Origin: Notolepis coatsorum
Lineage: Eukaryota; Chordata; Actinopteri; Aulopiformes; Paralepididae
DNA length: 64,000 nt
Assembly (NCBI GenBank): GCA_963971535.1
Contig: OZ020598.1
Coordinates: 88,121,915 to 88,185,914 of the forward strand
Reading direction: 5' to 3'
Of the stretch, positions 19,890-31,601 are shown one piece after another. Position 1 is the stretch's first letter; the number at the start of each line of letters is the position of its first letter. The notes beneath the pieces are model-generated. The model was not told the origin of the DNA, did no database searches, and saw only the letters and a program-made list of their open reading frames with translations. A program made the translations under genes and the position numbers.

Positions 19890-20582
19890 CTCTTTGCATC
19901 TAATCTCCGCAAGGGACGTCTCTCCAAGCTGGTGGAATTGGAAAAGCTTCATGCCACGTTGATCTCTTCATTGCAGCACAACTACTCTAGTCGACTGGAG
20001 CTTCAAATTAAGGTAGTGAAAAAATAGATTAACTCCATTTTAAGACAACAATCTGAATTTTTTGATGCACAGAACAAGACAGCACTACTACTTTCACGGC
20101 TCCAGGCCTAGTCACCTACTAGCTATGAAGATACATGCCAGTGAGCAATTTGCGGATATCCCTTCCATTAAGAACCAACAGGGGGAGGTAACCACCAACC
20201 CCCAAAAGATGAATCTAAATACATTTCGCTCTTTTTATTCCAACCTGTACAAGTCAGAGGTGGTCTTTGATCATACCAAGCTGGAGGATTTTCTTGATCA
20301 AATCAACCTACCACAGATCTCGGAAGATAGTGCTAAGCTGTTAGCTGCACCTATCACGCTAGTTGAACTTAGAGATGCGATTGCGGATATGCAACGGGGC
20401 AAGGCTCCCGGATAGGACGGCATTCCACCGGAACTCTATCTTGCATTCTGGGATGTACTCTGCCCCTTATTACTCGCAATGATTTTACACTCAATCAAAG
20501 AGGGCAATTTTTCCAGAGACGTCAATATGGCGCTTATATCTGTTTTACTCAAGAAGGATAAGGACCCCACCGAATGTGGCAG
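19890..20582 (+). mobile_element. L1/Tx1-type LINE fragment: linker and start of RT
   Basis: This continues the frame broken at 5567 (SNLRKGRLSKLVELEKLH). RT-entry motifs are LAAPITLVELRDAI, MQRGKAPG followed by a stop at 20413 where a residue is expected, then DGIPPELY and LLKKDKDPTECG. It breaks at 20582, where an insertion begins, and resumes at 25013 (YRPLSLL). In-frame stops show a dead element. Confidence 0.8.
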
Positions 20583-21590
20583 ACATAGGCGCCTGCGTAA
20601 TAGAGCACTCGGAGCATTTGCTCTCCCACTATTGAACTTGGGGGAGCAAAGGTATGCTCTTGCTCCACCACTTTTTGATCATATGAAAAATATGATATAT
20701 CTCCCCCCATTATATAAATCTAACCATAACTACGTAATTTCAATCAAATTAATAATACGCAATGACACTTAATAGAAAGTTTTTAAGTTTCCAACGATTG
20801 CGACCCCCCCCCCTGCCCCCCCATATGGTTTGATCCAGAGCCTCCCAGCAGACAGTACGGCACACGGCGCTGCAGGTAAGCTGAGTGTAATCAAAGGCCA
20901 CCGAGTGTGTGTGTGGCAGGCAGGATTTTCCAGTAAGTTGTTCAAACTTCTACCACGCAATACAATAAAAGTGTTTCACGTCCCGAAATGCCATCTGGTC
21001 ATACCGTAAATCCTCTAATATAATAATAATAATAAGTATAACAACGTTTTGTTAACGTTCGCTATATGGCAGACCAGCAGGGCCGGATTAACGACGGCCG
21101 CGGCCCGTGGGCCTCTAGTGACGAGGGGCCTCCATTTTTTTTTTTTTTTTGGAGATCGATGTCATGACTGTGCACTGCAGACTCAGGGAGGAGGCAGAGA
21201 AGGAGAGACACAAGAGTTACAGGTAATGGAAATATATCTTTTTTCTCTTTCTTATTAAAAACTTGGCCTATTTGAAAGGAGATTGATTTAATAAAAAGAA
21301 ATGAGTGAAAAATCAATATACAGTATACAGTATTAATATATTATTATTATAGTAATTGGCTATCATACTGCAATATAAACTGAGTTTTATATTGAAAAGA
21401 GCAGCTTTATTGGTCAAGATTGAAGGCTCTATATTGCAGGAAATTGCATGTACAGGTTCATTACATTTTAAAAAAAGTCTGACGTCAAACCACCCCTTGC
21501 CTGCTCCAAAAAAAACTAAAAAACAAAAAAAAACAAAAAAAAATACAAAAAAGAAAAAAACTTGCACCCCCACTTTCAACTATAACAAGT
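20583..21590. other. Unresolved insert between L1 fragment and L2 3' end
   Basis: About 1 kb with no credible gene. Visible items are a poly-C stretch near 20807, an (ATA)n run near 21020, GCAGGGCCGGATTAACG at ~21077 (looks like a hAT-type MITE end), a T18 tract near 21137 and A-rich sequence at 21510-21560. It lies inside the same 7-bp duplication (GTGGCAG) that bounds the L2 element, so it is probably a further nested insertion. Confidence 0.4.
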
Positions 21591-24500
21591 CAAGTCAAGA
21601 GTTTTAATTGTCACGGCATACAAGTATACAATGAAATGCGGGTGGTCTTGCCCGCAACGATGTGCAATACAGTGGTACAACATATAATAGAATCCAATAA
21701 AAAAAAAACATTGTGCAATAAACAGGTAACAGGTAACATGGTGTGACCTCTCGGTATCTGTACATAGTTATTTTCAGAGCATATAGGACATGCTAGGTAG
21801 CTTTGGTAGTGCAATACACTGTTCCTGTTATTCTAATTTAAAGTGGCCTTTCCTTTTGGCCATAAGTGGCTGCTAGTGTGTGAGCGTGCACAGCGTGCGT
21901 GTCGTGTGTGTGTTCATGTGTGCTTGTGTGTGGATAGTTCAGTGTTCTGTGGCACTCAATGTTCATTGTTCAGGGCTCTGATGGCCTGGGGGAAGAAGCT
22001 GAGCCTAAGCCGCTCTGTCCTAGTAGCTGGGGTTCGCAGGCGTCTGCCTGACCTCAGCAGCTGGAACAGGCTCTTATTGGGGTGGTGAGGGTCTTTCATT
22101 ATCCTGCAGGCTCTGGATTTGCACCTCTTGTTGTATAGAACCTGCAGGGGAGGTAGTGCAATACCCGTGGTACGCTCGGCTGAGCGCACCACTCTCTGTA
22201 GGGCCTTCTTGTCTTGTGCCGTGCTGTTTCCATACCAGGCAGTGATGTTTCCGGTCAAGATGCTCTCTACAGCTCCTGAGTAGAAGGACTGGAGTATCTT
22301 CCCCGATACTCTGAACTTCCTTAACTGTCTCAGGTGGTAGAGGCGCTGTTTCGCCTTCTTTACTACTGTGTCTATGTGTGTTGACCATGTCAGATCCTCT
22401 GAGATGTGGACCCCCAGGTACTTAAAGCTGCTCACCCTGTCCACGGTAGCCCCGTTAATCATCAGTGGTGTGTGTGTCTCCTGCTGTCCTCTCCTATAAT
22501 CCACGATCAGCTCCTTGGTTTTACCAATGTTCAGGAGCAGGCTGTTGTCCTGGCACCAGCGTTCCAGTACCTCAACCTCCTCCCGGTAGGCCTTCTCGTC
22601 GTTGTCCGAGATCAGCCCCACCACCACCGTGTCGTCTGCGAACTTCACTATGGAGTTGGAGCTGAACTTGGCCACACAGTCGTGTGTGTAGAGTGAGTAC
22701 AGCAGGGGGCTTAGAACACAGCCCTGGGGGGACCCGATGCTCAGGGTGATGCTGTTGGAGGTCTGACCCCCCACCCTGACCGCCTGGGGTCTTTCACTCA
22801 GAAAGTCCAGTACCCAGGCGCTCAGGGCGGAGCTCAGACCCAGCTCGATCAGCTTGTCCACCAGTCTGGTGGGGACTATGGTGTTGAACGCTGAGCTGTA
22901 GTCAATGAACAACAGTCTCACATAGCCCCCCTTCTGACGGTCAAGGTGGGAGAGGGTGCTGTGCAGTACCTGGGAGACCGCGTCATCAGTGGACCTGTTT
23001 GTCCTGTATGCAAATTGCATAGGGTCCATATCACTGGGGAGGGAGGCACAAATGTGGTCCTTGACCAGCCTCTCAAAACATTTCATGACCACAGAGGTGA
23101 GTGCCACCAGTCTGTAGTCATTTGGACATGTTGGGGAGGGTTTCTTCGGTACAGGGATGATGGTAGACATCTTGAAGCAGGCAGGGACCACTGACTCCGC
23201 CAGGGATTGATTAAATATGGCGGTGAACACCGGGGCAAGCTGGTTGGCACAGGACTTAAGTATGCGTCCTGTTATACCATCTGGGCCAGCAGCCTTCCTG
23301 GTGTTCACCTGCATAAATGCTCTTCTCACACTGTGTACCGTCAATGAGAGAGCGTCCCCGCCCCCCCGCGGATGCCCCCCCCCCCTCCACAACAGCCGGC
23401 GCACCAGTGACGTCACTAGCCGTTGGGCTAGCAGTGCCACTGTTTGCACCAAACCGCGCGTAGAAGGTGTTGAGCTGGTCCGCAAGGGAGGCGTCGTCGC
23501 TCCCCATTGAGGGGGCGCTGACTTTGTAGTCAGTTATAGCCCTCAGTCCCTGCCATAAGCCTCTTGTGTCATTCTGTGCCATTTGTGCCTCCATCTTGTC
23601 GGCATACGTCCTCTTAGCAAGTTTGACAGCCTTGCGCAGAGTGTAGACTGTTGTCTTGTACTCTTCCATGTTTCTTGACTCTCTGCCCCGGTTATAAGCA
23701 GTGGTGCGAGAGTTCAGGGCTGCTCTGATGGTACTGTCCACCCATGGTTTCTGGTTTGGGAACACCCTCGCCTTCTTTGTGGGGACGATACTATCAGCCA
23801 GTGTTGTTATGAATGACACCACAGCGTCTGTGTAATCGCTGACGTCACTGTTACTCCTCCTGAACATTCCCCAGTCGGCGATGTCTAGTGCGTCCTGAAG
23901 CGTGGCCTCTGATTGGTCATCCCATTTTTTTACCTCACGTGACACGACGGCGTCACGTGATCTCTGTTTATATGCTGGGACCAGCAAGATGGCGGCATGA
24001 TCCGACGTGTTTGTTGCTCCCGCTAATGGTGGAGCCGGTACAGCCTTGTATCCGGCTCTGAACGGGGTGTAACAGTGGTCGAGTGTATTTCCTCCCCTTG
24101 TGGAGCAGACGATGTGCTGGAAGAAAGACGGCATGACTTTCTTCAGATTCGCCTGATTGAAGTCCCCGGCTACGATCATGGCTGCGTCCGGATGCTTGAT
24201 CTGGTGTGTGTTCAGATGTTCGTGTAGTTCCCCTAGCGCCCTGCCGACGTTCGCCTGGGGGTGGATGTACACTGCAGTCATGATCACTGCAGTGAATTCA
24301 CGCGGAAGATGGAACGGGCGACATTGGATCGTGAGGTGTTCCATGTCGGGAGAGCATGAACGGGAGAGTATCTTCACCTCCCCGGGGCTAGTCCAGCCGT
24401 TGTTGGTCATAAGGCATAGCCCCCCGCCGATGCTCTTCCCGGAGGCTTCTGTACGGTCCGCTCTGAAGATGGTGAAGGAGTTGGAGGGAGAGATGCTGTG

Positions 24501-25005
24501 ATCGGGAGTCACTGTTTTCAGCCAGGTCTCCGTGAAGCACAGGATATTGCATTCCTTCATCTCTCGCTGGAATCGGACCCGCGCTCGTAAATCATCCATC
24601 TTACTCTCTAGCGAACAAGCATTCGCCAGGAAGATAGATGGAATAGCCGGACGGTAAGCAGATTTTCTTAATCTTAATCTGATCCCGCTCCTCTTCCCCC
24701 TGTGTTTCTTCTTTGTCTTGCGGCCGTCTTTGTCTCCCGCGTTGTCTTTGTCTTGTCTGATCTCCGTTGGCCATTCTTGGCATGATAAAGTGTCTCTAAA
24801 CTCCTCTTTGAGTCCGGAGTTTAGGTCAATAAGTGACTGGCGGTCGTATGACGTCCCCGCCAGTGATGCTTCGATAAAAAAAGTAGTAAAAACAAACATA
24901 ATAACTAAAAATGTGCACATTCGTTGCTGAGCAAAACCCATGGTGACTGACTCGGGTCGCGCCAAAAGAACTAGGCGGCCAGAACAAAAGAACTAGGCGG
25001 CCATG
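21591..25005 (-). mobile_element. L2/CR1-type LINE, nearly full length (minus strand)
   Basis: GTGGCAG at 20576-20582 and 25006-25012 bounds the composite insertion into the L1. The LINE runs right to left. Its 5' end has two copies of AAAGAACTAGGCGGCC, one long coding region follows (24941-21956), then a ~365-bp 3' UTR ends in TTGACTTGACTTG repeats near 21591. The absence of an ORF1 and the tandem 3' tail instead of poly(A) fit the L2/CR1 group. Confidence 0.8.
21956..24941 (-). pseudogene. L2-type LINE pol (endonuclease + RT), one frameshift
   Basis: The frame from the ATG at 24941 encodes a hydrophobic N-terminus (VIMFVFTTFF) and an APE-type endonuclease with VAGDFNQ and TSDHAA. It shifts frame in a homopolymer tract (poly-C on the plus strand, ~23380-23392) and continues in the overlapping frame as RT: KAAGPDGI, RLVALTSVVMKCFE, GSPQGCVLSPLLYSLYTHD, then FADD. 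The C-terminus is RLRLSFFPQAIRALN before the stop. About 995 codons in all, the expected single-ORF length. Apart from the homopolymer slip I see no stop, so the copy is young. The slip could be a sequencing error. Confidence 0.85.
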
Positions 25006-25012
25006 GTGGCAG

Positions 25013-26626
25013 CTACAGGCCCCTAAGTCTCCTCAGAGCCGATCTTAAGCTATATGCCAAGGTTCTAGCCACCCGACTTCAAAAGCATATGACGTCTCTA
25101 GTTCACCCTGATCAGACCGGCTTCATAAGAGGCCGCCTGGTTACTGACAACATCAGACGGTTACTGCACATGATTGATGCCAGCAAGGATGTTGCCGTTC
25201 CTACAGCGGTCATGTCCTTGGATGCAATGAAGGCATTTGACAGATTGGAGTGGTCTTACTTGTGGGCAGTTCTTAGAAGGATGGGGTTGGGTGAAGGTTT
25301 CATTCATATGATCAAAGTTCTCTACACAGGGCCTTCGGCCATGATCTTAACGGAGAAGTTCTGCTCGCCACTCTTCTAGGCAGGGTTGTCCTCTTAGTCC
25401 CGGACTTTTCGCCTTATCCCTCGAACCTCTAGCTCAATACATAAGACAATCCCAAATTATATCTCCTGTTCCAATTAAGGGCACACATCACCATATCAGC
25501 TTATACGCAGATGATGTACTCCTGTTTATGTAGAATCCCTCCGTCTCTCTACCTCATCTGCTCAGCGTGATAGATGAATTTGGCAGCCTGTCCGGCTTTA
25601 AGATCAACTGGCCAAAATCTGCTTTTCTTCCTCTTAATGAGCCTGCGAAGGCTACCATCCTACCTGCAAACATACTTATGGTGGAGCACTTTAAATGTCT
25701 CGGGATTGAAATATTCCCCACTATTAGCCAGACGGTAAGGTATAATTACTCCAGCTTGGGTGACAGGATTACGAATGACTTCAACGGATGGTCCAAATAA
25801 AAAAAATCATTACAGGCCTGTGCGTCAATAATTAAAATTAATATTTTACCCAGAATTAACTTAATCAGCTCAATGCTCCCGTTACCTCCTACTGTTGGTT
25901 ACTGGCAGAAATTGCACTCTGCCTCATATAAATTCGTTTGGAACAATAAACGCCCGCACTTGAAGAGATCAACTGCCCAAAGAAGTAAACTCGATGGGGG
26001 CTTAGCATTTCCAGACTTTAAATATTATTTTCAAGCTTTCTCTCTGAGACCTCTGATCACTTGGTTTGACGCTCAAGCAGCCGTGTCTCGGCGACCATTG
26101 GAGGAGAAGATGGTGTCCCCACATAGACTTCAGGATATTGTGTATACCAACATATCAATTAAGCAATGCAAATTACGATTTGGCCCTCTTATCACACATG
26201 TGATCCAGACTTGGCGTGACACCCAGAAAGTGGGGACTAACCGCCATCAATGGCACACGCATTCCCCTCTATTCAATAACAATCTCTTCCGTATTGGACA
26301 ACAACCTATTAGGTACCCTAGATGGGAAAAGAAAGGCATCCACATGTTGGGGGATATCTTCGATAACTCTGGTCTCCGCTCTTTCCAGGATCTATCCAAC
26401 GGATATGATCTCCCCGGTACCTCCTTTTTCTTTTATTTACAAATAAGAGCAGCTCTGAAGGCTCATGGCGTTCCATGGGACGTTCCACTAGTGCATCACC
26501 GTTTTTACAAATAATTTTATGACAAAGAGACATCGAGAGGCTTCGTTTCTGACTTTTATCGCCATTTACTTATGTCCTCGTATAAAGACCTCCCCCTGGA
26601 TACGATTTGGAGAAAGGATGTCCCGG
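25013..26626 (+). pseudogene. L1/Tx1-type LINE fragment: RT core to C-terminal region
   Basis: Resumes after the L2 composite with [43 protein letters not shown] and, after frame changes, the active-site motif LYADDVLLF (25501 on). It continues through GFKINWPKSAFLP and KFVWNNKRPHLKRS. Stops at ~25378, ~25395 and ~25531 and frameshifts kill it. It breaks at 26626 in the 17-bp target duplication of another insertion and resumes at 27351. Confidence 0.85.
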
Positions 26627-27333
26627 CTATCTGGTTGGCAACGGTTGCAAGACTTAAAGAGCGCATATAACGTTCAATTGCTAGATAATCTATTATATAT
26701 TATGTACTTAACTCACGTTGAGGTCCTTTTAATTATGTATATTTTCTGGGCCCCCTTTAGCTGTGGTCGTGGGTTCGGACTGGGGGGGCCATGGTTCGGG
26801 GTCTCTGCTGGTCGAGGCATTAAAGAAGCATGATGCTTTGGCTCGCGGGGGTGCCGGACTCCAGGTCCTCCGGGGTTGGGGTTCGCGGCTGCCGGGCCTG
26901 GAGATGGAGGGGGCTCAGGAAGCCCATTTTATAGTAAATGTTTTATTCTCCTTATACTTTGTGACAACTTATTATAACTGGTTATGTATGTGTTCTGGGC
27001 CCCTTTGATTGTGTCGGAGGGTCACAGGCTCGGGGTGGGGGGTGCCCTTGGTTCCGGCCCTCAGCGGGTCGGGGTGTTAAAGAGGCATGATGCTCTGACT
27101 CGCTGGGGTGCCGGACTCGGGGCTCTCGAGGGTTGGGGATCGTGGCTGCGATGGTTGGTGAGGGAAGGGGCTTGGGGTGTTAAATGTATAACCTGTCTAA
27201 TTTATTGTCTAATCATTGTTGTGTTAGTTGATGTTTTTGGATGTCTTTTTATGTATTATTGTTATTATTGTGTTGTGAGTTGTGTTGTTTCATGTTTGAA
27301 AATTTTAAATAAAAGATTTGATCACAAAAAAAA
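26627..27333 (+). mobile_element. 5'-truncated L1 of the same kind inserted into the L1
   Basis: GAGAAAGGATGTCCCGG is at 26610-26626 and 27334-27350, a clear target-site duplication. The insert starts with the last codons of the L1 ORF (AIWLATVARLKERI, then stop), has a 3' UTR with two ~245-bp repeats beginning near GTTCTGGGCCCC, and ends in poly(A) at ~27326-27333. Its 3' UTR resembles that of the host L1 (34030-34484), which has one repeat unit. Long frames across it are artefacts. Confidence 0.88.
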
Positions 27334-27350
27334 GAGAAAGGATGTCCCGG

Positions 27351-27650
27351 AGTTGGATGTAGATTTTGATTGGGATGCAGTCTGGGAAAATGTTCGGTTA
27401 TCCTCACACAACCCAGATCACCAACAGATTCATCAAAATGTTGTTCACAGGACTTATTTAACCCCTAGACGATTGAATCTAATGGGTCTCAGACCTGACT
27501 CTCGATGTACCTTGTGTCCAAACGGTGCCATAGGAACATTTATGCATATGTGCTGGGAATGCCATCCTGTTGAGATTTTTTGGGAAAATGTTACCTCTCA
27601 GCTCTCAGATATTTTCTCTCTGACCGTATACCTGTCTCTACTGCTGTATT
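27351..27650 (+). pseudogene. L1/Tx1-type LINE fragment: C-terminal region
   Basis: Encodes ELDVDFDWDAVWENV, a CTLCPN...HMCWEC cysteine-histidine motif typical of L1-type C-termini, and IFWENV. The frame runs to GTATT at 27646-27650 and resumes at 33754 after the LTR element (..STAV|LLLNDVSQLP). Confidence 0.85.
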
Positions 27651-29711
27651 TGTTATGGTTTGTAACCGACCCCAATCGCACAACACAAGACAGGTATGAG
27701 AGTAAGCCAAGAACTGGGCATTTATTGGAACACAAAGAAAACGGCACTGTCCCTTTAAGGGAGAACACAAATTACTGGATAACAAGAATGGGAAAAGGTA
27801 CAGTGCCTTTAAGAGGCGAGATGGCTAAGGGGAAGGCTAAGGGAAGGCTAACGGAAAAACAGGACAGGGCAAGGGACAAGGCAGGAACAGGGAGGACTAG
27901 GAGGACTGGACAGGGAGGACTAGGAGGACTAGAGAGGGGAGACAGGGACAGAGGCCCGCAGAGGCGGGCTGGGGACAGGGAGGACAAGGAGGACTAGAGA
28001 GGGGAGACAGGGACAGAGGCCCGCGGAGGCGGGCTGGGGAGAGGGAGGACTGGAAGGACTAGATAAAAACAGGGTAAGGCCTTGGAACAGGGCGAGGGCT
28101 GGAGCTGCATACTGGGACAGAGAAAACAGACAACGCCTGGGATACAAGCATTAATGAAATGTTGCTGCTCTGCAGCTTCTCCCGGGATGGTTAGTCTGGG
28201 GAAGCAGACGGTGACGTCAGAGCCGCTCGGCAGACTTCTCTCGGCAGAATCTCCGAGGTGGTAAATGGAACCGAGAGGGAGAGAGGGAGAGGGTTAACTC
28301 AGAGTACAGTAGGGAACAGAGCAGGTGAACAGGAGAAGTGACTTGTCCCAAAAACAGAGTAATCCAGGTGACAGAATCTTCGGTGTAAATACACACTGTG
28401 AGTAAACGTCCCAAACACAAATCCACGTGATAGAATCTTCGGTGCAAATAAACACTGTGAGCGAAGTCCCAAACACAAATCCAAGTGATAATATCTTCGG
28501 TGTGTATACACACAGTGAGCGATGTTAAGGCCAAATATTATCCCAATGAACAATCCAAAAAGCTGAACGCTGGGTGAGTGACAGTCTGACAAAAAGCAGG
28601 ATATCTTCAGTGTCATTAAACACACGAAAAACGAATAGGATCAAAGACAGTCATAAAAACTCACCCAGGCGCTGTGCGTAACGAGAGTAGGATAAACAGG
28701 GCGAGCGCGTCGCCACGGGGAACGGGGTGTCCAAGCGGAGGTCTGAGTGGTGCGCGACTGCTTGGAGTACGCGCCGGTAAGGAGGGCGCATCTGGTGCGG
28801 AGGTCTGAGTGGTGCGCGACTGCTTGGAGTACGCGCCGGTACGGAGGACGCATCTGGCGCGGAGGTCTGAGTGGTGCGCGACTGCTTGGAGTTTGCGCCG
28901 GTACGGAGGACGCATCTGGAGTGCGTCTGAATGCGCGTCTGGAGTGAAGAGCGCGTCTGCGCGGAAGAGCGCGTCTGCGCGGAAGAGCGCGTCTGCGCGG
29001 AAGAGCGCGCCGGCTCGGAGAGACGCATCCTCCCGTAGAGTATTAGGAAGCGATGCGCGTCAGGAGTGAAGAGCACGTCTGCTGCGCGGAGGTCTGGATG
29101 CGCGCCTGGGCGTCTGCTGCGCGGAGGTCTGGATGCGCGTCTGGGTGTCTGCTGCGCGGAGGTCTGGATGCGCGTCAGGACGTCTGCTGCGCGGAGGTCT
29201 GAAGTGGAACACTGGGATACCTCCCGTGGAAGTTTAGAGAGCGCAGTCCAGTGTCTCCCTCAGGCAACGGCGACAGGAGGCGAAGGCTGGAGCGCATCTC
29301 ACGCCGGAAATGAAAACAGCATAAACAGACAGAGGACCTCCCGAAGGAGTCTTGGTGATAGAGAATATGATACGGAATGATACGGCACGACCCGACAAGG
29401 GACAGAGGGGAAGAGCGAGGTACTTAAAGCCCACAGGGGAACTAATTAGAATAAACATCAGGTGCGTGAAGGTAATTGATACTTGAACTAAAAGTGTGTG
29501 TTCGGCACCAGACCAATCAAACACATAATGACAGGTAGTCCAAGGGTGTGGCTGCTGAAGAGAAAACGAGAGTAACGAACGCGAGGGTGGGGGCTAGTGA
29601 GGTGAGGAGAATGCAATTGATTAACAGTAGGCTTAAAGGAACAGAGCGAGTAGGTGAGCAACAGGCTTAAAGGAACAGAGCGAGTAGGTGAGCAGCGGAC
29701 AAAACCTCACA
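27651..29711 (-). repeat. LTR (3' LTR in element orientation), 2061 bp
   Basis: Contains three ~62-bp repeats (GGAGGTCTGAGTGGTGCGCG..., 28736-28920), a 16-bp GAGCGCGTCTGCGCGGAA cluster, and ~30-bp CTGCTGCGCGGAGGTCTGGA repeats (29087-29200). Relative to the other LTR it lacks two duplicated blocks (near 31990-32040 and 32140-32190) and has extra GCGTCTGCGCGGAA units. Open frames in it are repeats, not genes. Confidence 0.9.
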
Positions 29712-31601
29712 GTACCCCCCCCTCCACGGGAGCCACCCGGCGACCCAAAAATACAGACAGAGTGGCAGGGGACAAAACAAGGCAACAAACAAAAAGTACT
29801 GGGCCATGCCAGCAGGGGAAGCCACAACAAAAGTGGGGCCAGCGACTGGGGCAGGGTAGCCGAGGGGTAACTAGGGAAGCCGAGGGGTAACAAGAGGAGC
29901 TGAGGGGTAACCAGGGTAGCCGAGGGGTAACTAGAGGAGCTGAGGGGTAACCAGAGGAGCTGAGGGGTAACCATGGTAGCTGAGGGGTAAGTAGGGTAGC
30001 TGAGGGGTAACCGCCAAGGGCACTGAAAGCTACAGGGCCTATGCTAGCTGTACTGCTACATCAACATAGAGGCTGCGCTAGCTGCCGGAGCTAGGCTAGC
30101 AGACAGGGCTGGAACAGGGGCACTGGAGAGGGGAACAGGGAAGGGGCTAGCAGAGGGAAAGGGTAGCTGCCAGGGCACTGATAGCTACAGGGCCTATGCT
30201 AGCTGTACTGCTACATTAACAAAGAGGCTGCGCTAGCTGCCGGAGCTAGGCTGGCAGACAGGGCTGGATTAGCATGAGAGAACAAGCTAGCTGGAAGGAC
30301 AGTCCTAGCTGTGGGGAACTGACCTTGCTAGCTGAAGGGGCAGTCCTAGCAGTGAGAGAAAACTGACCTGGCTAGCTGATGGGGCAGTCCTAGCAGTGGG
30401 AGCAAACTGACCTTGCTAGCTGAAGGGGCAGTCCTAGCAGTGGGAGCAAACTGACCTTGCTAGCTGAAGGGGCAGTCCTAGCAGTGGGGCAAACTGACCT
30501 TGCTAGCTGAAGCGGCAGTTCTAGCAGAGGGAGGAAACTGATCTTGCTAGCTGAAAGGGCAGTCCTAGCAGTGGGAAAACTGACCTTGCTAGCTGAAAGG
30601 GCAGTCCTAGCAGTGGGAAAACTCTGACCTTGCTAGCTGAAAAGGCAGTCCTAGCAGTGGGAAAAACTGACCTTGCTAGCTGAAAGGGCAGTCCTAGCAG
30701 TGGGAAAACTGACCTTGCTAGCTGAAAGGGCAGTCCTAGCAGTGGGAAAAACCGACCTTGCTAGCTGAAAGGGCAGTCCTAGTAGTGGGAGAAAACTGAC
30801 CTTGCTAGCTGAAAGGGCAGTCCTAGCAGTGGGAAAAAACTGACCTTGCTAGCTGAAAGGGCAGTCCTAGCAGTGGGAAAACTGACCTTGCTAGCTGAAA
30901 GGAGCAGTCCTAGCAGTGGGAAGGCTACACAAAAAGTGGAGGCCATGCAGAGGGACCGGGTTAGCTGCTTGGGCATGGCTAGCTACAGGGCCTATGCCAG
31001 CAGCAAGGGCTGCATTAACATAGAGGCTGTGCTAGCAGCCGGGGCAAAGCTAGCAGACTGGGGCCATGCAGAGGGACTGGGTTAGCTGCCAGGGCATGGC
31101 TAGCTACAGGGCCCATGCCAGCAGCAAGGGCTGCATTAACATAGAGGCTGTGCTAGCAGCCGGGGCTAAGCTAGCAGACTGGGGCCCTGCTGAGGGACTG
31201 GGTTAGCTGCCTGGGCATGGCTAGCTACAGGGCCTATGCCAGCAGCAAGGGCTGCATTAACATAGAGGCTGTGCTAGCAGCCGGGGCTAAGCTAGCAGAC
31301 AGGGGCCCTGCTGAGGGACTGGGTTAGCTGCCTGGGCATGGCTAGCTACAGGGCCTATGCCAGCAGCAAGGGCTGCATTAACATAGAGGCTGTGCTAGCA
31401 GCCGGGGCAAAGCTAGCAGACAGGGGCCATGCTGGTAGTAGAGGCCTAACAAGCTGCAGGGGAGCCAACAGGGCTAACAGGGAAGCTAACAGGGCTAACA
31501 GGGGAGCTAACAGGGCTAACTAGAGGGAACAAGAAAAAAAAAGGCAAACTCAACATACACCGTCTGTGCTGGCTGGGGTCGTCGATTTGGTCGGGTCGTA
31601 C
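29712..31601 (-). repeat. Internal region of the LTR element: three GCTAGC-rich arrays
   Basis: 29865-30010: ~20-24-bp units around GAGGGGTAAC. 30280-30915: about 15 units of ~43 bp containing CTTGCTAGCTGAAAGGGCAG and TCCTAGCAGTGGG. 30950-31435: four ~118-bp units with GGCATGGCTAGCTACAGGGC. No coding potential is visible. Confidence 0.88.

Noticed and set aside
21843-24930. Plus-strand frames across 22406-24501
   Set aside because: They are antisense to the L2 LINE pol, which has coherent endonuclease and RT motifs on the minus strand.
26984-27997. A 337-codon frame as a single gene
   Set aside because: It crosses the poly(A) end of an inserted L1, an L1 C-terminal fragment and the start of an LTR. 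Only the middle part is genuine L1 coding sequence.
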